This document shows positions 16,885 through 27,000 of a stretch of DNA of 64,000 nucleotides, one piece after another. The position numbers and the translations under genes are program-made. Each line of letters begins with the position of its first letter. Within the stretch, counting starts at the first letter, position 1. This stretch comes from an uncultured Flavobacteriaceae bacterium (lineage in GTDB: Bacteria > Bacteroidota > Bacteroidia > Flavobacteriales > Flavobacteriaceae), in assembly GCA_938073895.1 (NCBI GenBank), contig CALJFB010000015.1:39711-103710 (forward strand), in the 5' to 3' direction. A model generated the notes under the pieces. That model ran no database searches and had not been told where the DNA came from. It saw nothing but the letters and a program-made list of their open reading frames with translations.

Positions 16885-18528
16885 TTAAACTTGTAAAACA
16901 CCCATGTTAAATTTTTTCTCAATAGGTGCGTGGTTAGCAGCTTCTATTCCCATAGAAATCCAAGTTCTTGTATCTAGCGGGTCTATAACGCCATCTGTCC
17001 AAATTCGAGATGCTGCGTAGTATGGCGATACTTGATTATCGTATCTAGCTTTAATTTTATTAAATAATTCTTCTTCTTTTTCTGGAGTAATTTCTTCACC
17101 TTTCTTTTTAAGAGAAGCTTTTTCTATTTGTAATAATACTTTAGCGGCACTTTTACCACTCATAACTGCTAATTCTGCACTTGGCCAAGCTACAATTAAT
17201 CTTGGATCGTAAGCTTTACCGCACATAGCATAATTTCCAGCACCATAACTGTTTCCTAATATAATAGTAAATTTTGGAACTACAGAGTTAGCTAAGGCAT
17301 TTACCATTTTAGCGCCATCTTTTATAATTCCAGAATGCTCAGATTTACTACCAACCATAAATCCAGTAACATCTTGTAAAAATACTAATGGAATTTTTTT
17401 CTGATTACAATTTGCCATAAAACGTGTTGCTTTATCTGCGCTATCATTATAAATAACACCACCAAATTGCATTTCGGCACTTTTAGTTTTTGCAGCTTTG
17501 GTTTTAACTAATTTTCTCTGATTAGCAATAATACCAACAGCCCAACCATCTATTCTAGCATAAGCTGTAATAATGGTTTTTCCGTAGCCTTCTTTATACT
17601 CGTCAAATTTAGAACCATCAACTAAGCGCTTAATAATATCTCGCATTTCGTATTGATCTGCTCTAGATTTTGGTAAGATACCGTAAATATCTTCAGGATT
17701 TTCTTTTGGTTCTTCAGCTTCAGCTCTATTAAAACCAGCTTTATCAAAATCGCCAATTTTATCAAAAATGCGTTGTATTTTCTGTAAACAATCTTTATCG
17801 TCTAAAGCTTTATGATCTATAACACCAGAAACTTCGCAATGTGTAGTTGCTCCACCTAAAGTCTCGTTATCAATAACTTCTCCAATTGCAGCTTTTACAA
17901 GGTAACTTCCTGCAAGAAAAATACTTCCAGTTTTATCTACAATTAAAGCTTCGTCGCTCATAATTGGTAAATAAGCGCCACCAGCAACACAACTTCCCAT
18001 AACAGCAGCAATTTGGGTAATTCCCATACTACTCATAACCGCATTATTTCTAAATATACGACCAAAATGTTCTTTATCTGGAAAAATCTCGTCTTGCATT
18101 GGTAAATATACACCTGCAGAATCTACTAAATATATAATTGGTAATCTATTTTCTATAGCAATTTCCTGAGCACGTAAATTCTTTTTTCCTGTAATTGGAA
18201 ACCAAGCACCAGCTTTTACAGTAGCATCGTTAGCTACAACAATACATTGTTTGCCTTTTACATAACCCATTTTTACAACAACGCCACCAGATGGACAACC
18301 ACCATGATCTTCGTACATGCCATCTCCAGCAAAAGCACCTATTTCTATACTTGGTTTCTTTGTGTCTAATAAAAAATCTATACGCTCACGAGCAGTCATT
18401 TTTCCTTGACTATGTAATTTATCTATGCGTTTTTGTCCGCCACCAAGCTTTACTTGTGCAAAACGTTTTTTTAAGTCAGATACTAAAAGTTTATTGTGGT
18501 CTTCGTTTTTGTTGAAGTTTATGTCCAT
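16885..18528 (-). CDS. acyl-CoA carboxylase beta (carboxyltransferase) subunit, probably methylcrotonoyl-CoA type
   Basis: 547 residues from ATG 18528; a longer in-frame start at 18573 adds an unrelated-looking tail. Two crotonase-like carboxyltransferase halves are present: ARERIDFLLD, GGGAT-type loops and VAGGAYLPIMSDE in the first half, and LQDVTGFMVG, GNSYGAGNYAMCG and IVAWPSAELAVM in the second. The family moves carboxyl from biotin to an acyl-CoA. Overall pattern favours the methylcrotonoyl-CoA carboxylase beta chain of leucine breakdown, and HMG-CoA lyase of the same path lies at 40546. The biotin-carboxylase subunit is not adjacent. Confidence 0.88.
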   Translation of the reverse strand: MDINFNKNEDHNKLLVSDLKKRFAQVKLGGGQKRIDKLHSQGKMTARERIDFLLDTKKPSIEIGAFAGDGMYEDHGGCPSGGVVVKMGYVKGKQCIVVANDATVKAGAWFPITGKKNLRAQEIAIENRLPIIYLVDSAGVYLPMQDEIFPDKEHFGRIFRNNAVMSSMGITQIAAVMGSCVAGGAYLPIMSDEALIVDKTGSIFLAGSYLVKAAIGEVIDNETLGGATTHCEVSGVIDHKALDDKDCLQKIQRIFDKIGDFDKAGFNRAEAEEPKENPEDIYGILPKSRADQYEMRDIIKRLVDGSKFDEYKEGYGKTIITAYARIDGWAVGIIANQRKLVKTKAAKTKSAEMQFGGVIYNDSADKATRFMANCNQKKIPLVFLQDVTGFMVGSKSEHSGIIKDGAKMVNALANSVVPKFTIILGNSYGAGNYAMCGKAYDPRLIVAWPSAELAVMSGKSAAKVLLQIEKASLKKKGEEITPEKEEELFNKIKARYDNQVSPYYAASRIWTDGVIDPLDTRTWISMGIEAANHAPIEKKFNMGVLQV

Positions 18529-18642
18529 AATTGTGCTATGTAATTTTTTAACGAATTTACAAAATTGCTTCATCTAAAGAAAACGTTAGAGTTATTTATT
18601 TGTTAATTCAACGTTAAACTAATTGTTATGGAATTAATCTCC

Positions 18643-18673
18643 TTGGAAACTAATTATGTATTAACTAAATTTG
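18643..18673 (+). promoter_or_regulatory. promoter of the DoxX-reductase-MarR-pirin operon
   Basis: TTGG at 18643-18646, a 19-base spacer, then TAAATTTG at 18666-18673. Transcription should start near 18679, about 40 bases before the DoxX gene. A MarR site would be expected here, but no convincing palindrome was found. Confidence 0.7.
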
Positions 18674-18719
18674 TAGTGTTAAAAAGTTAAAAATAAAAAT
18701 TAATAGAAAATTATAAAAC

Positions 18720-19076
18720 ATGAAAAAAATTAAAACTATCCATTACGTTACAAAGGGATTATTTACAGCTTTAATGCTTTTTTCTATAAGCATGTATCTG
18801 TTTAATAACGATGCAATAAGATCTGCTTTTTTAGCCTTTGGTTATCCTGCTTATTTAGTTTATCCGTTAGCAACAGCAAAGTTTTTGGGGTTAATAGCAA
18901 TATGGCAAACTAAAGTTAAAACCATTAATGAATGGGCTTATGCAGGTTTTGCTTTTAATATAATTTTAGCATTTTTCGCCCATTTTATGATTAGCGATGG
19001 CGAGTATTTATTTGCTTTAATTGGAGCTCTTTTATTAATAGTAAATTACATGACATACAATAAACTAAATCACTAA
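18720..19076 (+). CDS. DoxX-like membrane protein
   Basis: 118 residues with four predicted membrane helices and the DoxX-type central sequence FGYPAYLVYPLATAKFLG. DoxX-like proteins are small inner-membrane proteins found with oxidoreductases and stress regulators; the molecular role is not settled. First gene of a four-gene operon, 12 bases before the FMN reductase. Confidence 0.82.
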   Translation: MKKIKTIHYVTKGLFTALMLFSISMYLFNNDAIRSAFLAFGYPAYLVYPLATAKFLGLIAIWQTKVKTINEWAYAGFAFNIILAFFAHFMISDGEYLFALIGALLLIVNYMTYNKLNH

Positions 19077-19088
19077 ATATTTTTTAAG

Positions 19089-19625
19089 ATGAAAAAAATT
19101 ATAGCATTTGCAGGAAGTAATAGTTACACATCAATAAACAAGCAATTAGTAACTTTTGCTGGTGGTTTATTAGAAAATTCTGCAGTAGAAATTTTGGATT
19201 TAAACAATTTTGAAGTGCCAACTTATAGCGTAAATCTTGAACAAGCTTCTGGAATAGAAGCTAACGCACAAAAATTTTATAGTAAGCTGGAAGAAGCCGA
19301 TGGATTTATAATTTCGTTAGCAGAACACAATGGCGCATATACATCTGCTTTTAAAAGCTTATTTGATTGGGTTAGTAGAGTTAATGTTAAAATGTTTCAA
19401 AACAAACCTGTTTTATTAATGAGTACTGCGCCAGGACCACGAGGCGGACAATCGGTTTTTGATATGGCAGCAAATCGTTTTCCAAGACACAACGCTGCTA
19501 TTGTATCAACTTTTGTGTTGCCAACTTTTGGAGACCATTTTAAAGACGGTAAAATTGTTAATCCAGAGTTTTTAAGTAAGCTTACACATGCAGTAAAAAC
19601 TTTAGAAACATCGGTTTTAAATTAA
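19089..19625 (+). CDS. NAD(P)H-dependent FMN reductase, flavodoxin fold
   Basis: 178 residues. The N-terminal AGSNSYTSINKQL is the FMN phosphate loop; SLAEHNGAYTSAFKSLFDW and LLMSTAPGPRGGQSV are typical of the ArsH/azoreductase-like NADPH-dependent FMN reductase family. Such enzymes reduce flavin, quinones or azo compounds. The operon partners (MarR and pirin) suggest a role in electrophile or quinone stress. Confidence 0.88.
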   Translation: MKKIIAFAGSNSYTSINKQLVTFAGGLLENSAVEILDLNNFEVPTYSVNLEQASGIEANAQKFYSKLEEADGFIISLAEHNGAYTSAFKSLFDWVSRVNVKMFQNKPVLLMSTAPGPRGGQSVFDMAANRFPRHNAAIVSTFVLPTFGDHFKDGKIVNPEFLSKLTHAVKTLETSVLN

Positions 19626-19634
19626 TTAGTAATT

Positions 19635-20075
19635 ATGGGAGATTTTGCAAAAGATATTAATTCTAAGTTTGAAAACGAGCAGCAAAAAGCACTGCTTAAT
19701 ATTATGTACACATCAAGTTATATTGCAAGTTTTCAAAACGATTTTTTTAAACCTTACGGTTTATCGCCACAACAATATAACATTCTAAGAATTTTAAGAG
19801 GCGCAAAAGAGCCTTTAAAAGTTCAAGTAATAAAAAGTAGAATGATTGATAGATCGCCAAATGTAACTAGATTAACAGATAAGTTAATAGATAAAGGTTT
19901 AATAGAGCGTTTAAATTGTGAAACAGATAGGCGAGTGGTTCATATTCAAATTACAAAAAAAGGATTGGAACTTTTAGCCAAAATTCCTACAAATAAAAGT
20001 AAATTAACAAAGTCTAATTTATCTATAGAAGAAGCAGAAACTTTAAATCAATTATTAGATAAATTAAGAGTATAA
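19635..20075 (+). CDS. MarR-family transcriptional regulator
   Basis: 146 residues, winged helix-turn-helix. The recognition region (SPQQYNILRILRGAKEPLKV) and the wing (IERLNCETDRRVVHIQITKKG) with its conserved Asp-Arg are clear. MarR proteins repress nearby stress or efflux genes and release DNA on ligand or oxidant binding. Cys residues are few (one in the wing at NCETDRR), so redox sensing by disulfide is uncertain. It probably controls its own operon. Confidence 0.92.
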   Translation: MGDFAKDINSKFENEQQKALLNIMYTSSYIASFQNDFFKPYGLSPQQYNILRILRGAKEPLKVQVIKSRMIDRSPNVTRLTDKLIDKGLIERLNCETDRRVVHIQITKKGLELLAKIPTNKSKLTKSNLSIEEAETLNQLLDKLRV

Positions 20076-20086
20076 ATAACATAATT

Positions 20087-20806
20087 ATGAATGTAGTAGT
20101 ACATAGATCAGAAGATAGAGGACAAGCCAATCATGGCTGGTTACAAGCAAGACATTCGTTTAGTTTTGCAAATTATTTTGATAGAACAAAAATGCAATTT
20201 GGAGCATTAAGAGTTTTTAACGACGATATTATTGCCCCAAGCATGGGTTTTGGAACGCATCCACACGATAATATGGAAATTATTACCATTCCATTATCTG
20301 GTGTTTTAAAACACAAAGATTCTATGGGAAATACGGAATGGCAACATGTAAAATCTGGCGAAGTCCAATTAATGAGTGCAGGAACAGGTTTACAACATTC
20401 GGAAATTAATGGTTCCATTACAGATGAGTTAAGGTTATTTCAAATTTGGATAATGCCTAACCAAAAAAATGTAAAGCCACGATACGATCAAGCCTTTTTT
20501 AAAGCTGAAGACAGACAAGGAAAGCTTCAAACTTTGGTAACAGGTTTTTCAAATGAAGAAAAAGGCTTAAAAATTCATCAAGACGCTAAAATATCTCGTA
20601 TAGATTTAAGTAAAGACCAATCGTATACTTATTCCTTAATGAGTCAAAACAATGGCGTTTACACTATGGTAATTTCAGGTGAAATTGTTGTAGCAGATAA
20701 TAGTTTAGGATTAAGAGATGCAATTGGCGTTAATAATGTTAATAATTTTAGTGTTAGCTCTAAAACTAAATCAGAATTATTATTTATTGAAGTGCCAATG
20801 TTTTAG
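20087..20806 (+). CDS. pirin family protein
   Basis: 239 residues, bicupin. The metal motif in the N-terminal cupin is visible (GFGTHPHDNMEIITI, and later SAGTGLQHSEIN). YhhW-type pirins act as quercetin dioxygenases or metal-dependent redox proteins. Last gene of the DoxX/FMN-reductase/MarR unit; a terminator follows 75 bases later. Confidence 0.92.
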   Translation: MNVVVHRSEDRGQANHGWLQARHSFSFANYFDRTKMQFGALRVFNDDIIAPSMGFGTHPHDNMEIITIPLSGVLKHKDSMGNTEWQHVKSGEVQLMSAGTGLQHSEINGSITDELRLFQIWIMPNQKNVKPRYDQAFFKAEDRQGKLQTLVTGFSNEEKGLKIHQDAKISRIDLSKDQSYTYSLMSQNNGVYTMVISGEIVVADNSLGLRDAIGVNNVNNFSVSSKTKSELLFIEVPMF

Positions 20807-20881
20807 GTTTAAAAAGGCACATTTTATATGATGTAAATTATAAATAAATCTATTTTTGAGTTTAATCAAGTAATTCCTCGG

Positions 20882-20909
20882 AAAAAGCAGCTTTTTAGCT
20901 GCTTTTTTT
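20882..20909 (+). terminator. intrinsic terminator after the pirin operon
   Basis: Stem AAAAAGCAGC / GCTGCTTTTT with a short TTTTTA-type loop and a T tail. Confidence 0.9.
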
Positions 20910-20954
20910 GTTAAAAAAACCGATATTTGTTTTCTATTTTGAAAAGAGAAGATT

Positions 20955-21137
20955 ATGGCAATGAATAAAAATACAGTTTTAGCTTGGGCTACAACAATAA
21001 TGATAATAGTAGGTTTAGCATTAATAGCTTTAGGCGCATTTAGATACGATGATGTTGCAGGTTACGGCTTTGGTGCAGTTGGCATTGGCTTTTTTGCTAT
21101 TGCTTGGGTATTTAATGCACTAAAAGGACGCGTTTAA
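20955..21137 (+). CDS. small two-helix membrane protein, CAL67264-type
   Basis: 60 residues with two glycine-rich membrane helices joined by the polar turn FRYDDVAGYGFG, and a basic C-terminus (NALKGRV). The sequence resembles a small conserved Flavobacteriia membrane family named after a Gramella protein (CAL67264); I assign this from memory of its pattern. It lies 103 bases upstream of ettA on the same strand. Function unknown. An ATG two codons later is an alternative start. Confidence 0.72.
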   Translation: MAMNKNTVLAWATTIMIIVGLALIALGAFRYDDVAGYGFGAVGIGFFAIAWVFNALKGRV

Positions 21138-21240
21138 ACAAAGCAAAAAACAACATGCTTTTTAGTATAACATGTAAAGCTTTAAACCTACAAAAATTAA
21201 GTCTTTAGACTATAAACTAACAACTAAAATAAAAATAAAA

Positions 21241-22932
21241 ATGGCTGACGATAAAAAAATTATATTTTCAATGACTGGCGTTACAAAAACGTTTAAGTCG
21301 GCAAATACACCAGTATTAAAAAATATTTATTTAAGTTTCTACTACGGAGCAAAAATTGGAATTTTAGGTCTTAATGGATCGGGTAAATCAACCTTATTAA
21401 AAATTATTGCTGGAATTGATAAGAATTTTCAAGGAGATTTAACATCAGATAAAGAATTTACTACAGGTTACTTAGAACAAGAACCACAATTAGATCCCGA
21501 AAAAACAGTTTTAGAAGTAGTTAAAGAAGGCGCAGCAGCAACAGTTGCAATTCTTGAAGAATATAACAAAATTAACGACCAGTTTGGATTAGAAGAAGTT
21601 TATTCTGATGCTGATAAAATGGATAAGTTAATGGCAAGACAAGCCGTTTTACAAGACGAAATTGATGCTGCTGGCGCTTGGGAATTAGATACCAAGTTAG
21701 AAATTGCTATGGATGCGTTACGCACACCAGATGGCGATAAGAAAATTGGCGTACTTTCTGGAGGAGAAAAACGTCGTGTAGCATTATGTCGTTTATTATT
21801 ACAAGAACCAGATGTGTTATTGTTAGATGAACCTACCAACCACTTAGATGCAGAATCTGTACATTGGTTAGAAATGCACTTAGCACAATATAAAGGAACT
21901 GTAATTGCAGTAACTCACGATAGATATTTCTTAGATAATATTGCCGGTTGGATTTTAGAATTAGATAGAGGTGCAGGAATTCCTTGGGAAGGAAACTACT
22001 CGTCTTGGTTAGATCAAAAATCTACGCGTATGGCTCAAGAATCTAAAACAGCATCTAAACGTCAGAAGACTTTAGAGCGCGAATTAGAATGGGTTAAGCA
22101 AGGTGCAAAAGGAAGACAGACAAAGCAGAAAGCACGTTTAAAGAATTACGATAAATTAATGAGTCAAGATCAACAAAAACTTGACGAGAAATTAGAAATC
22201 TACATTCCTAACGGACCACGTTTAGGAACCAATGTAATTGAAGCGTCTGGCGTAAGTAAAGCGTTCGACGATAAATTACTTTACGAAGATTTAAACTTTA
22301 ATTTACCACAAGCAGGAATAGTAGGTGTAGTAGGACCAAATGGTGCTGGTAAAACCACTATTTTTAGAATGATAATGGGCGAAGAAAAACCTGACAAAGG
22401 TGAATTCAAAGTCGGAGAAACTGCTAAAATTGCTTACGTAGATCAAGCGCATAGTAATATAGATATGGACAAAACCATTTGGCAAAACTTTAGCGACGAG
22501 CAAGAGTTAATCCTTATGGGCGGAAAAGAAGTTAACTCAAGAGCGTATTTAAGTCGTTTTAACTTCTCAGGAAGCGAGCAAAACAAAAAAGTAAGTCAGC
22601 TTTCTGGTGGAGAACGTAACCGTTTACACTTAGCAATGACACTTAAAGAAGAAGGTAACGTGTTGCTTTTAGATGAACCTACTAACGATTTAGATGTAAA
22701 TACATTACGTGCTTTAGAAGAAGGTTTAGAAAACTTTGCAGGTTGTGCAGTAGTTATTTCTCACGACAGATGGTTTTTAGATCGTATTTGTACACACATT
22801 TTAGCTTTTGAAGGAAACTCTGAAGTGTATTTCTTTGAAGGTGGCTATTCTGAATACGAAGAAAATAAAAAGAAACGTCTTGGTGGAGATTTAATGCCAA
22901 AACGTATTAAGTATAAGAAGTTGGTTCGTTAA
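21241..22932 (+). CDS. ettA: energy-dependent translational throttle protein EttA (ABC-F)
   Basis: 563 residues with two ABC cassettes and no membrane part. First cassette: Walker A GLNGSGKST, signature LSGGEKRRVALCRL, Walker B LLLDEPTNHLDA. A linker of charged helices contains the EttA-type ELEWVKQGAKGRQTKQKAR. Second cassette: GPNGAGKTT, LSGGERNRLHLA, LLLDEPTNDLD. The toothbrush-like arm insert in cassette 1 is present. EttA binds the ribosomal E site and gates the first elongation step according to the ADP/ATP ratio. The length matches the family. Confidence 0.95.
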   Translation: MADDKKIIFSMTGVTKTFKSANTPVLKNIYLSFYYGAKIGILGLNGSGKSTLLKIIAGIDKNFQGDLTSDKEFTTGYLEQEPQLDPEKTVLEVVKEGAAATVAILEEYNKINDQFGLEEVYSDADKMDKLMARQAVLQDEIDAAGAWELDTKLEIAMDALRTPDGDKKIGVLSGGEKRRVALCRLLLQEPDVLLLDEPTNHLDAESVHWLEMHLAQYKGTVIAVTHDRYFLDNIAGWILELDRGAGIPWEGNYSSWLDQKSTRMAQESKTASKRQKTLERELEWVKQGAKGRQTKQKARLKNYDKLMSQDQQKLDEKLEIYIPNGPRLGTNVIEASGVSKAFDDKLLYEDLNFNLPQAGIVGVVGPNGAGKTTIFRMIMGEEKPDKGEFKVGETAKIAYVDQAHSNIDMDKTIWQNFSDEQELILMGGKEVNSRAYLSRFNFSGSEQNKKVSQLSGGERNRLHLAMTLKEEGNVLLLDEPTNDLDVNTLRALEEGLENFAGCAVVISHDRWFLDRICTHILAFEGNSEVYFFEGGYSEYEENKKKRLGGDLMPKRIKYKKLVR

Positions 22933-22989
22933 TCTTTTAATAGACAAGAACTAGTCTTTAGTCAACAATACATAGTTGGCAGTAAAATT

Positions 22990-23027
22990 AAAAAGCTCCA
23001 AATTACAATTGTAATTTGGAGCTTTTT
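22990..23027. terminator. bidirectional terminator, perfect 38-bp palindrome
   Basis: Arms starting AAAAAGCTCCAAATTACAA are exact reverse complements of the other half, with a T run on each strand. It sits between convergent ettA and the lipoprotein gene. Confidence 0.9.
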
Positions 23028-23070
23028 GTTTGTAATTATAATATATAAAACAAGAAATATTAATAAATAA

Positions 23071-23856
23071 CTATTTAGCTTTATACCAATCTAACTGCAC
23101 AACCTCAATATCATCTGTTGTTGCATTAACTATGCGTTTAAATTGTCCAACGTTACTAAAGCCTTCTTTATTTCTGTAATGGTAAGGATATACTTTTTTA
23201 GGCTTAAAATCTAAAACAGCACTTGCAGCGCTATTTATAGTCATAGTCCAAGGTAAATTCATACAAATAAAGGCAATATCTATATTTTTAAGTTTTCGCA
23301 TTTCAGGAATATCTTCCGTATCACCAGAAATATAAACACGTTGTTCGCCAAAAGTTAGCACATAACCATTTCCTCTTCCTTTAGCGTGAAAATGTAAAGC
23401 TTCTTCACGTAAGTTATACATAGGAACCGTTTCTATACCAACATTTTTAAGTGTTTTTGAGTTTCCGTTATGTAACACAATAGTTTTACGTTGTAAATTT
23501 TCTGGTAGTTTGTTTTTTACTGCTAAAGGTGCAATAATGGCGGCTTTACTTAAATCTAAACTATCTAAAGTAGGAAGATCTAAATGGTCAAAATGAATAT
23601 CTGTAATAAATACTAAATCGGCAGGCTTTTGATTTTTAAACGCTTCTTTTCCACCAAAAGGATCTACGTAAATTACTTTGTTTTCGTATTCTAAAACCAT
23701 TGTAGCATGCTCAATAGGAGTAATTTTTAATTCAGAAGATGTTTTTACAATTTCGGTAGTTACTTCGGTTTTAGTTGTTGTTTTTTCATCTTTCTTACAG
23801 CTCGATAAAACTAAAGTTAGGATTAAAACAAATGCAATAGTATAATTGGTTTTCAT
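23071..23856 (-). CDS. metallo-beta-lactamase-fold lipoprotein hydrolase
   Basis: 261 residues, type II signal peptide (lipobox VLSSC, Cys20). The fold is UlaG-like: HATMVLEY, VDPFGG, the metal motif TDIHFDHLD (His and Asp-His of HxHxDH, with Asp in place of the first His), SGDTEDIP and PYHYRN as the last metal site. It is a periplasmic or surface-anchored hydrolase with unknown substrate. Own unit; its terminator is shared with ettA. Confidence 0.85.
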   Translation of the reverse strand: MKTNYTIAFVLILTLVLSSCKKDEKTTTKTEVTTEIVKTSSELKITPIEHATMVLEYENKVIYVDPFGGKEAFKNQKPADLVFITDIHFDHLDLPTLDSLDLSKAAIIAPLAVKNKLPENLQRKTIVLHNGNSKTLKNVGIETVPMYNLREEALHFHAKGRGNGYVLTFGEQRVYISGDTEDIPEMRKLKNIDIAFICMNLPWTMTINSAASAVLDFKPKKVYPYHYRNKEGFSNVGQFKRIVNATTDDIEVVQLDWYKAK

Positions 23857-24000
23857 AATTTGAATTGATTTTAGTGTAAAAATATATTTTTAAAATTAAT
23901 TAATAATACATAATTCACTTTTATGACTTCTATTTAGTACGATTAGTAAATTATAAAAATAGCTGAATTGAAACTTCTATTATTAAGCAGTTAACTGATG

Positions 24001-27000
24001 TTAGTTTTTTAATGTAAAATGGCCTTTCTTCTCAAATTCTTTGCCTTGATACTTAATTTTGGCTAGATACCAATAATCGTTGGATGGCATTAAATTACCG
24101 TTGTAAAATCCATCCCATCCACGAGACCTGTAATCTAAAGTTTTTAATATTTTCCCATATCTATCGTAAATATAAACTATTGTGCCAGTTAAATTTCCTA
24201 CACCAGAAATATGCCAAGTATCTTTAAAACCATCGCCATTTGGTGTAAAGAACAAAGGAATATCAAAAACTATAACTTCTTTAGAAACCGAGTTACAACC
24301 TTTTTGATCTATTACGGTAATTATATGTTGGCCTAAAGTAACATTATTAAAAAAGTTTGATAGTTGTGGCGCACCATTATCTAATTGGAATAAGTAATCT
24401 CCAATTCCAGATACATTTACTGTTATACTATTTGGAGTGTTAAAGTCTATTGTTTCCGTAAATTCGATTGTTGCAGCCTCAGATTCTATAACTTCAAAGC
24501 TAGTTGTAAAGGTACAATTGTTAGCAGTTGTAATTGTTACGCCATAAGTTCCAATGGTAGTTATATTAATTTCTGCAGTTGTTTGTCCAGAAGTCCATTG
24601 GTAGGTATCTGTGTTTATTCCAGTATCTGCAGATACAACTAATGGTAAATCGTCTAAACATAGAGGTACGGTATTTAACTCTATAAAAGGTTTTCTGTGT
24701 ACAATAGTTAAAAAGCTTATTGTGTTGAAACAACCTGTTGTGTTGTTTTGAATTCTAATAAAGTAATCTTCGTTATTTGAAGATGATAAGGTTAAATCTG
24801 TTATTGGATTTGTAGCGGTATTTGCATCTGCTTGTGTGTTATAGTAGGAAACTGTAAAATCATTAGGATTTTGAGTTCCTAAAACTATAGCTGTTTGTGT
24901 AGATAAATCGAAATTCTGAATAAAATCGTAATTGTCATCACAAATTTCTAGATTTTGAATTGGATTTGCTATAGGTGTACTATTTATTAAAATATTAAAC
25001 GGTTCTACATTAAAGCAATTGCTTGTATTAAAATTAGCTCTAACCCAAAGCGTTAATGCGTTAGTTGTGTAATTATAAGGATTAGTTAAAATATTTGTTT
25101 GAGTTTCAGCATCTAATTGTGATGCATAATACTCTAAGTTTATATTTGTTTGTGTTCCTATTAAATTTGTAGCAAATAAATTTAAGTCAACTTCGTTATT
25201 TACATTATCGCATACCTCAAATGTTCCAGTTGTTATAGTTGGTGGCACATCTACAGTTAGTTCTAATTCTACGGTATCAAAACACATAGATGTAGTGTTT
25301 AGTATTTCTATAACTATAGTTTGTGGATTAGAAATGTTTGTATAATCTGGAAAGGATTGAACTATATTTGGATCTGTAGAAAAAATTAGATTGGTTGTAT
25401 TATTATAATCATCTTGCGACGGATAATAATTTATAATAATATCTTCTCTTTCTCTATCTGTAATTCCACTTAAAACCTGATTTAGAGTTCCATAAAGATC
25501 AAAATTCATAAAACCATCTAGGTTATTAGTATTTGTGTCGCATAGTACTATTACTGTTGGATTTGTACCTTCAGGCACAGGGACTACTTGTAAATTGAAA
25601 CCTGCTACACCTTTACAGATTGTTCCGTTATCCACATTATAATATATAGTTTGCGGATTTACTGTATTTTGAAAATCTGTAATATTTGGTATTTGGTTTG
25701 TTTGATTATTGGCATCATCTTCTAATAGATAATAAGTTATGTTTAGTACTTGAGATGAACCTTGAGCTATTTGAGATGTAACTTGTGTTAAATCAAAAGT
25801 TGCAATTCCATCGTTACTATCATCGTCGCATCCACTAAATGAAGTAATATTAGTGTTGTAGTCTGGTAATTCTCCAACATTAATTTGAAAATTTGTTATT
25901 GTAGAACAAGAAGAATCATTTATGTATTCTATAAGTACATAAATAGTGTCTGATAGGTTGGTGTTTTGATGTGCTACTGTTTTGTCTATTGGTAAGGATA
26001 AAACTCCACTTGTAGCATCGTACATTTGGTAATAAGAAGTTGTTACTGGGCTAGAAAGCGTTGATGCTAAAATTATGGGATCTATTTCTTGCTCAAAAAA
26101 GAAATCTCCAGTAGTAGTACCTATTGGTAAACATACTAAATAGGGATCTATTATTACATCTGGTTTAGAATTTACAATAACATTAAATTGTTGTACTGCA
26201 AAACAACCAGTAATATTATTTTCTACTCTGGCAAAAATTGTTGTTGTAGTTGTATTATAATTTGTAGGTGTTGGTATTGCATCTGTAGCATTTTCTGCGT
26301 CGTTAAAACTTTGGTGAAAGGTATAATTTAAACCTCCACTATTATTTATTTCTGGAATTGTAGCTGTTAAGTCTATTAAAGCTGAGTTAGTTCCGTCTGT
26401 AGTACATTCAAATAAATTTGTTGGTGTATTAATAGAAGGTGCAGGTATAAAATTAATTTCTAATTCGCCAATTACATTACAACCATTTATATTTGTTGCT
26501 CTAAAGAATACAGTATGTGGTGGAGTTGAATTATTTACTAAATGATTTAATGGTAAAACAGGTTGATTAGCTTCTGCATGTAATTGTGTTGCAAAATAAG
26601 TGAAATTTGCAAAAGTTCCTGAAGGTATAATAGTAGTTAGTAAATAATCATCAAAATAAGAATAGTCTGCTATGGTTGCAGAAGTAGTATCGTCATCAGA
26701 GTCGCAGTAATCTTGCATTACTAATGGTTCTAAACTTATGCCTGGATTTATATTTAGTGTTATTGAATTGTTATAAACACAGTCTGGATCGGTTTTATTT
26801 AAAGTTACAAAGATTCTTATGCCATCTGTTGTGTTATCTATTAAAAAAGGAATTGTTTGGTTTATTTCAGGCTCTGATGTATTAATTAATGGATCGTTTA
26901 GGTAAAAAGCGACTGTTGCGTCTGTAGTAGTCACTAATTCATTTAAAATGTTTTCTCCTATACCAGGTAAATCAAACTCTACAATACCATCAAAATCGTT

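Noticed and set aside
18600..18665. A MarR operator before the DoxX gene
   Set aside because: Several AATTA/TAATT pieces are present, but no arrangement is symmetric enough to call.
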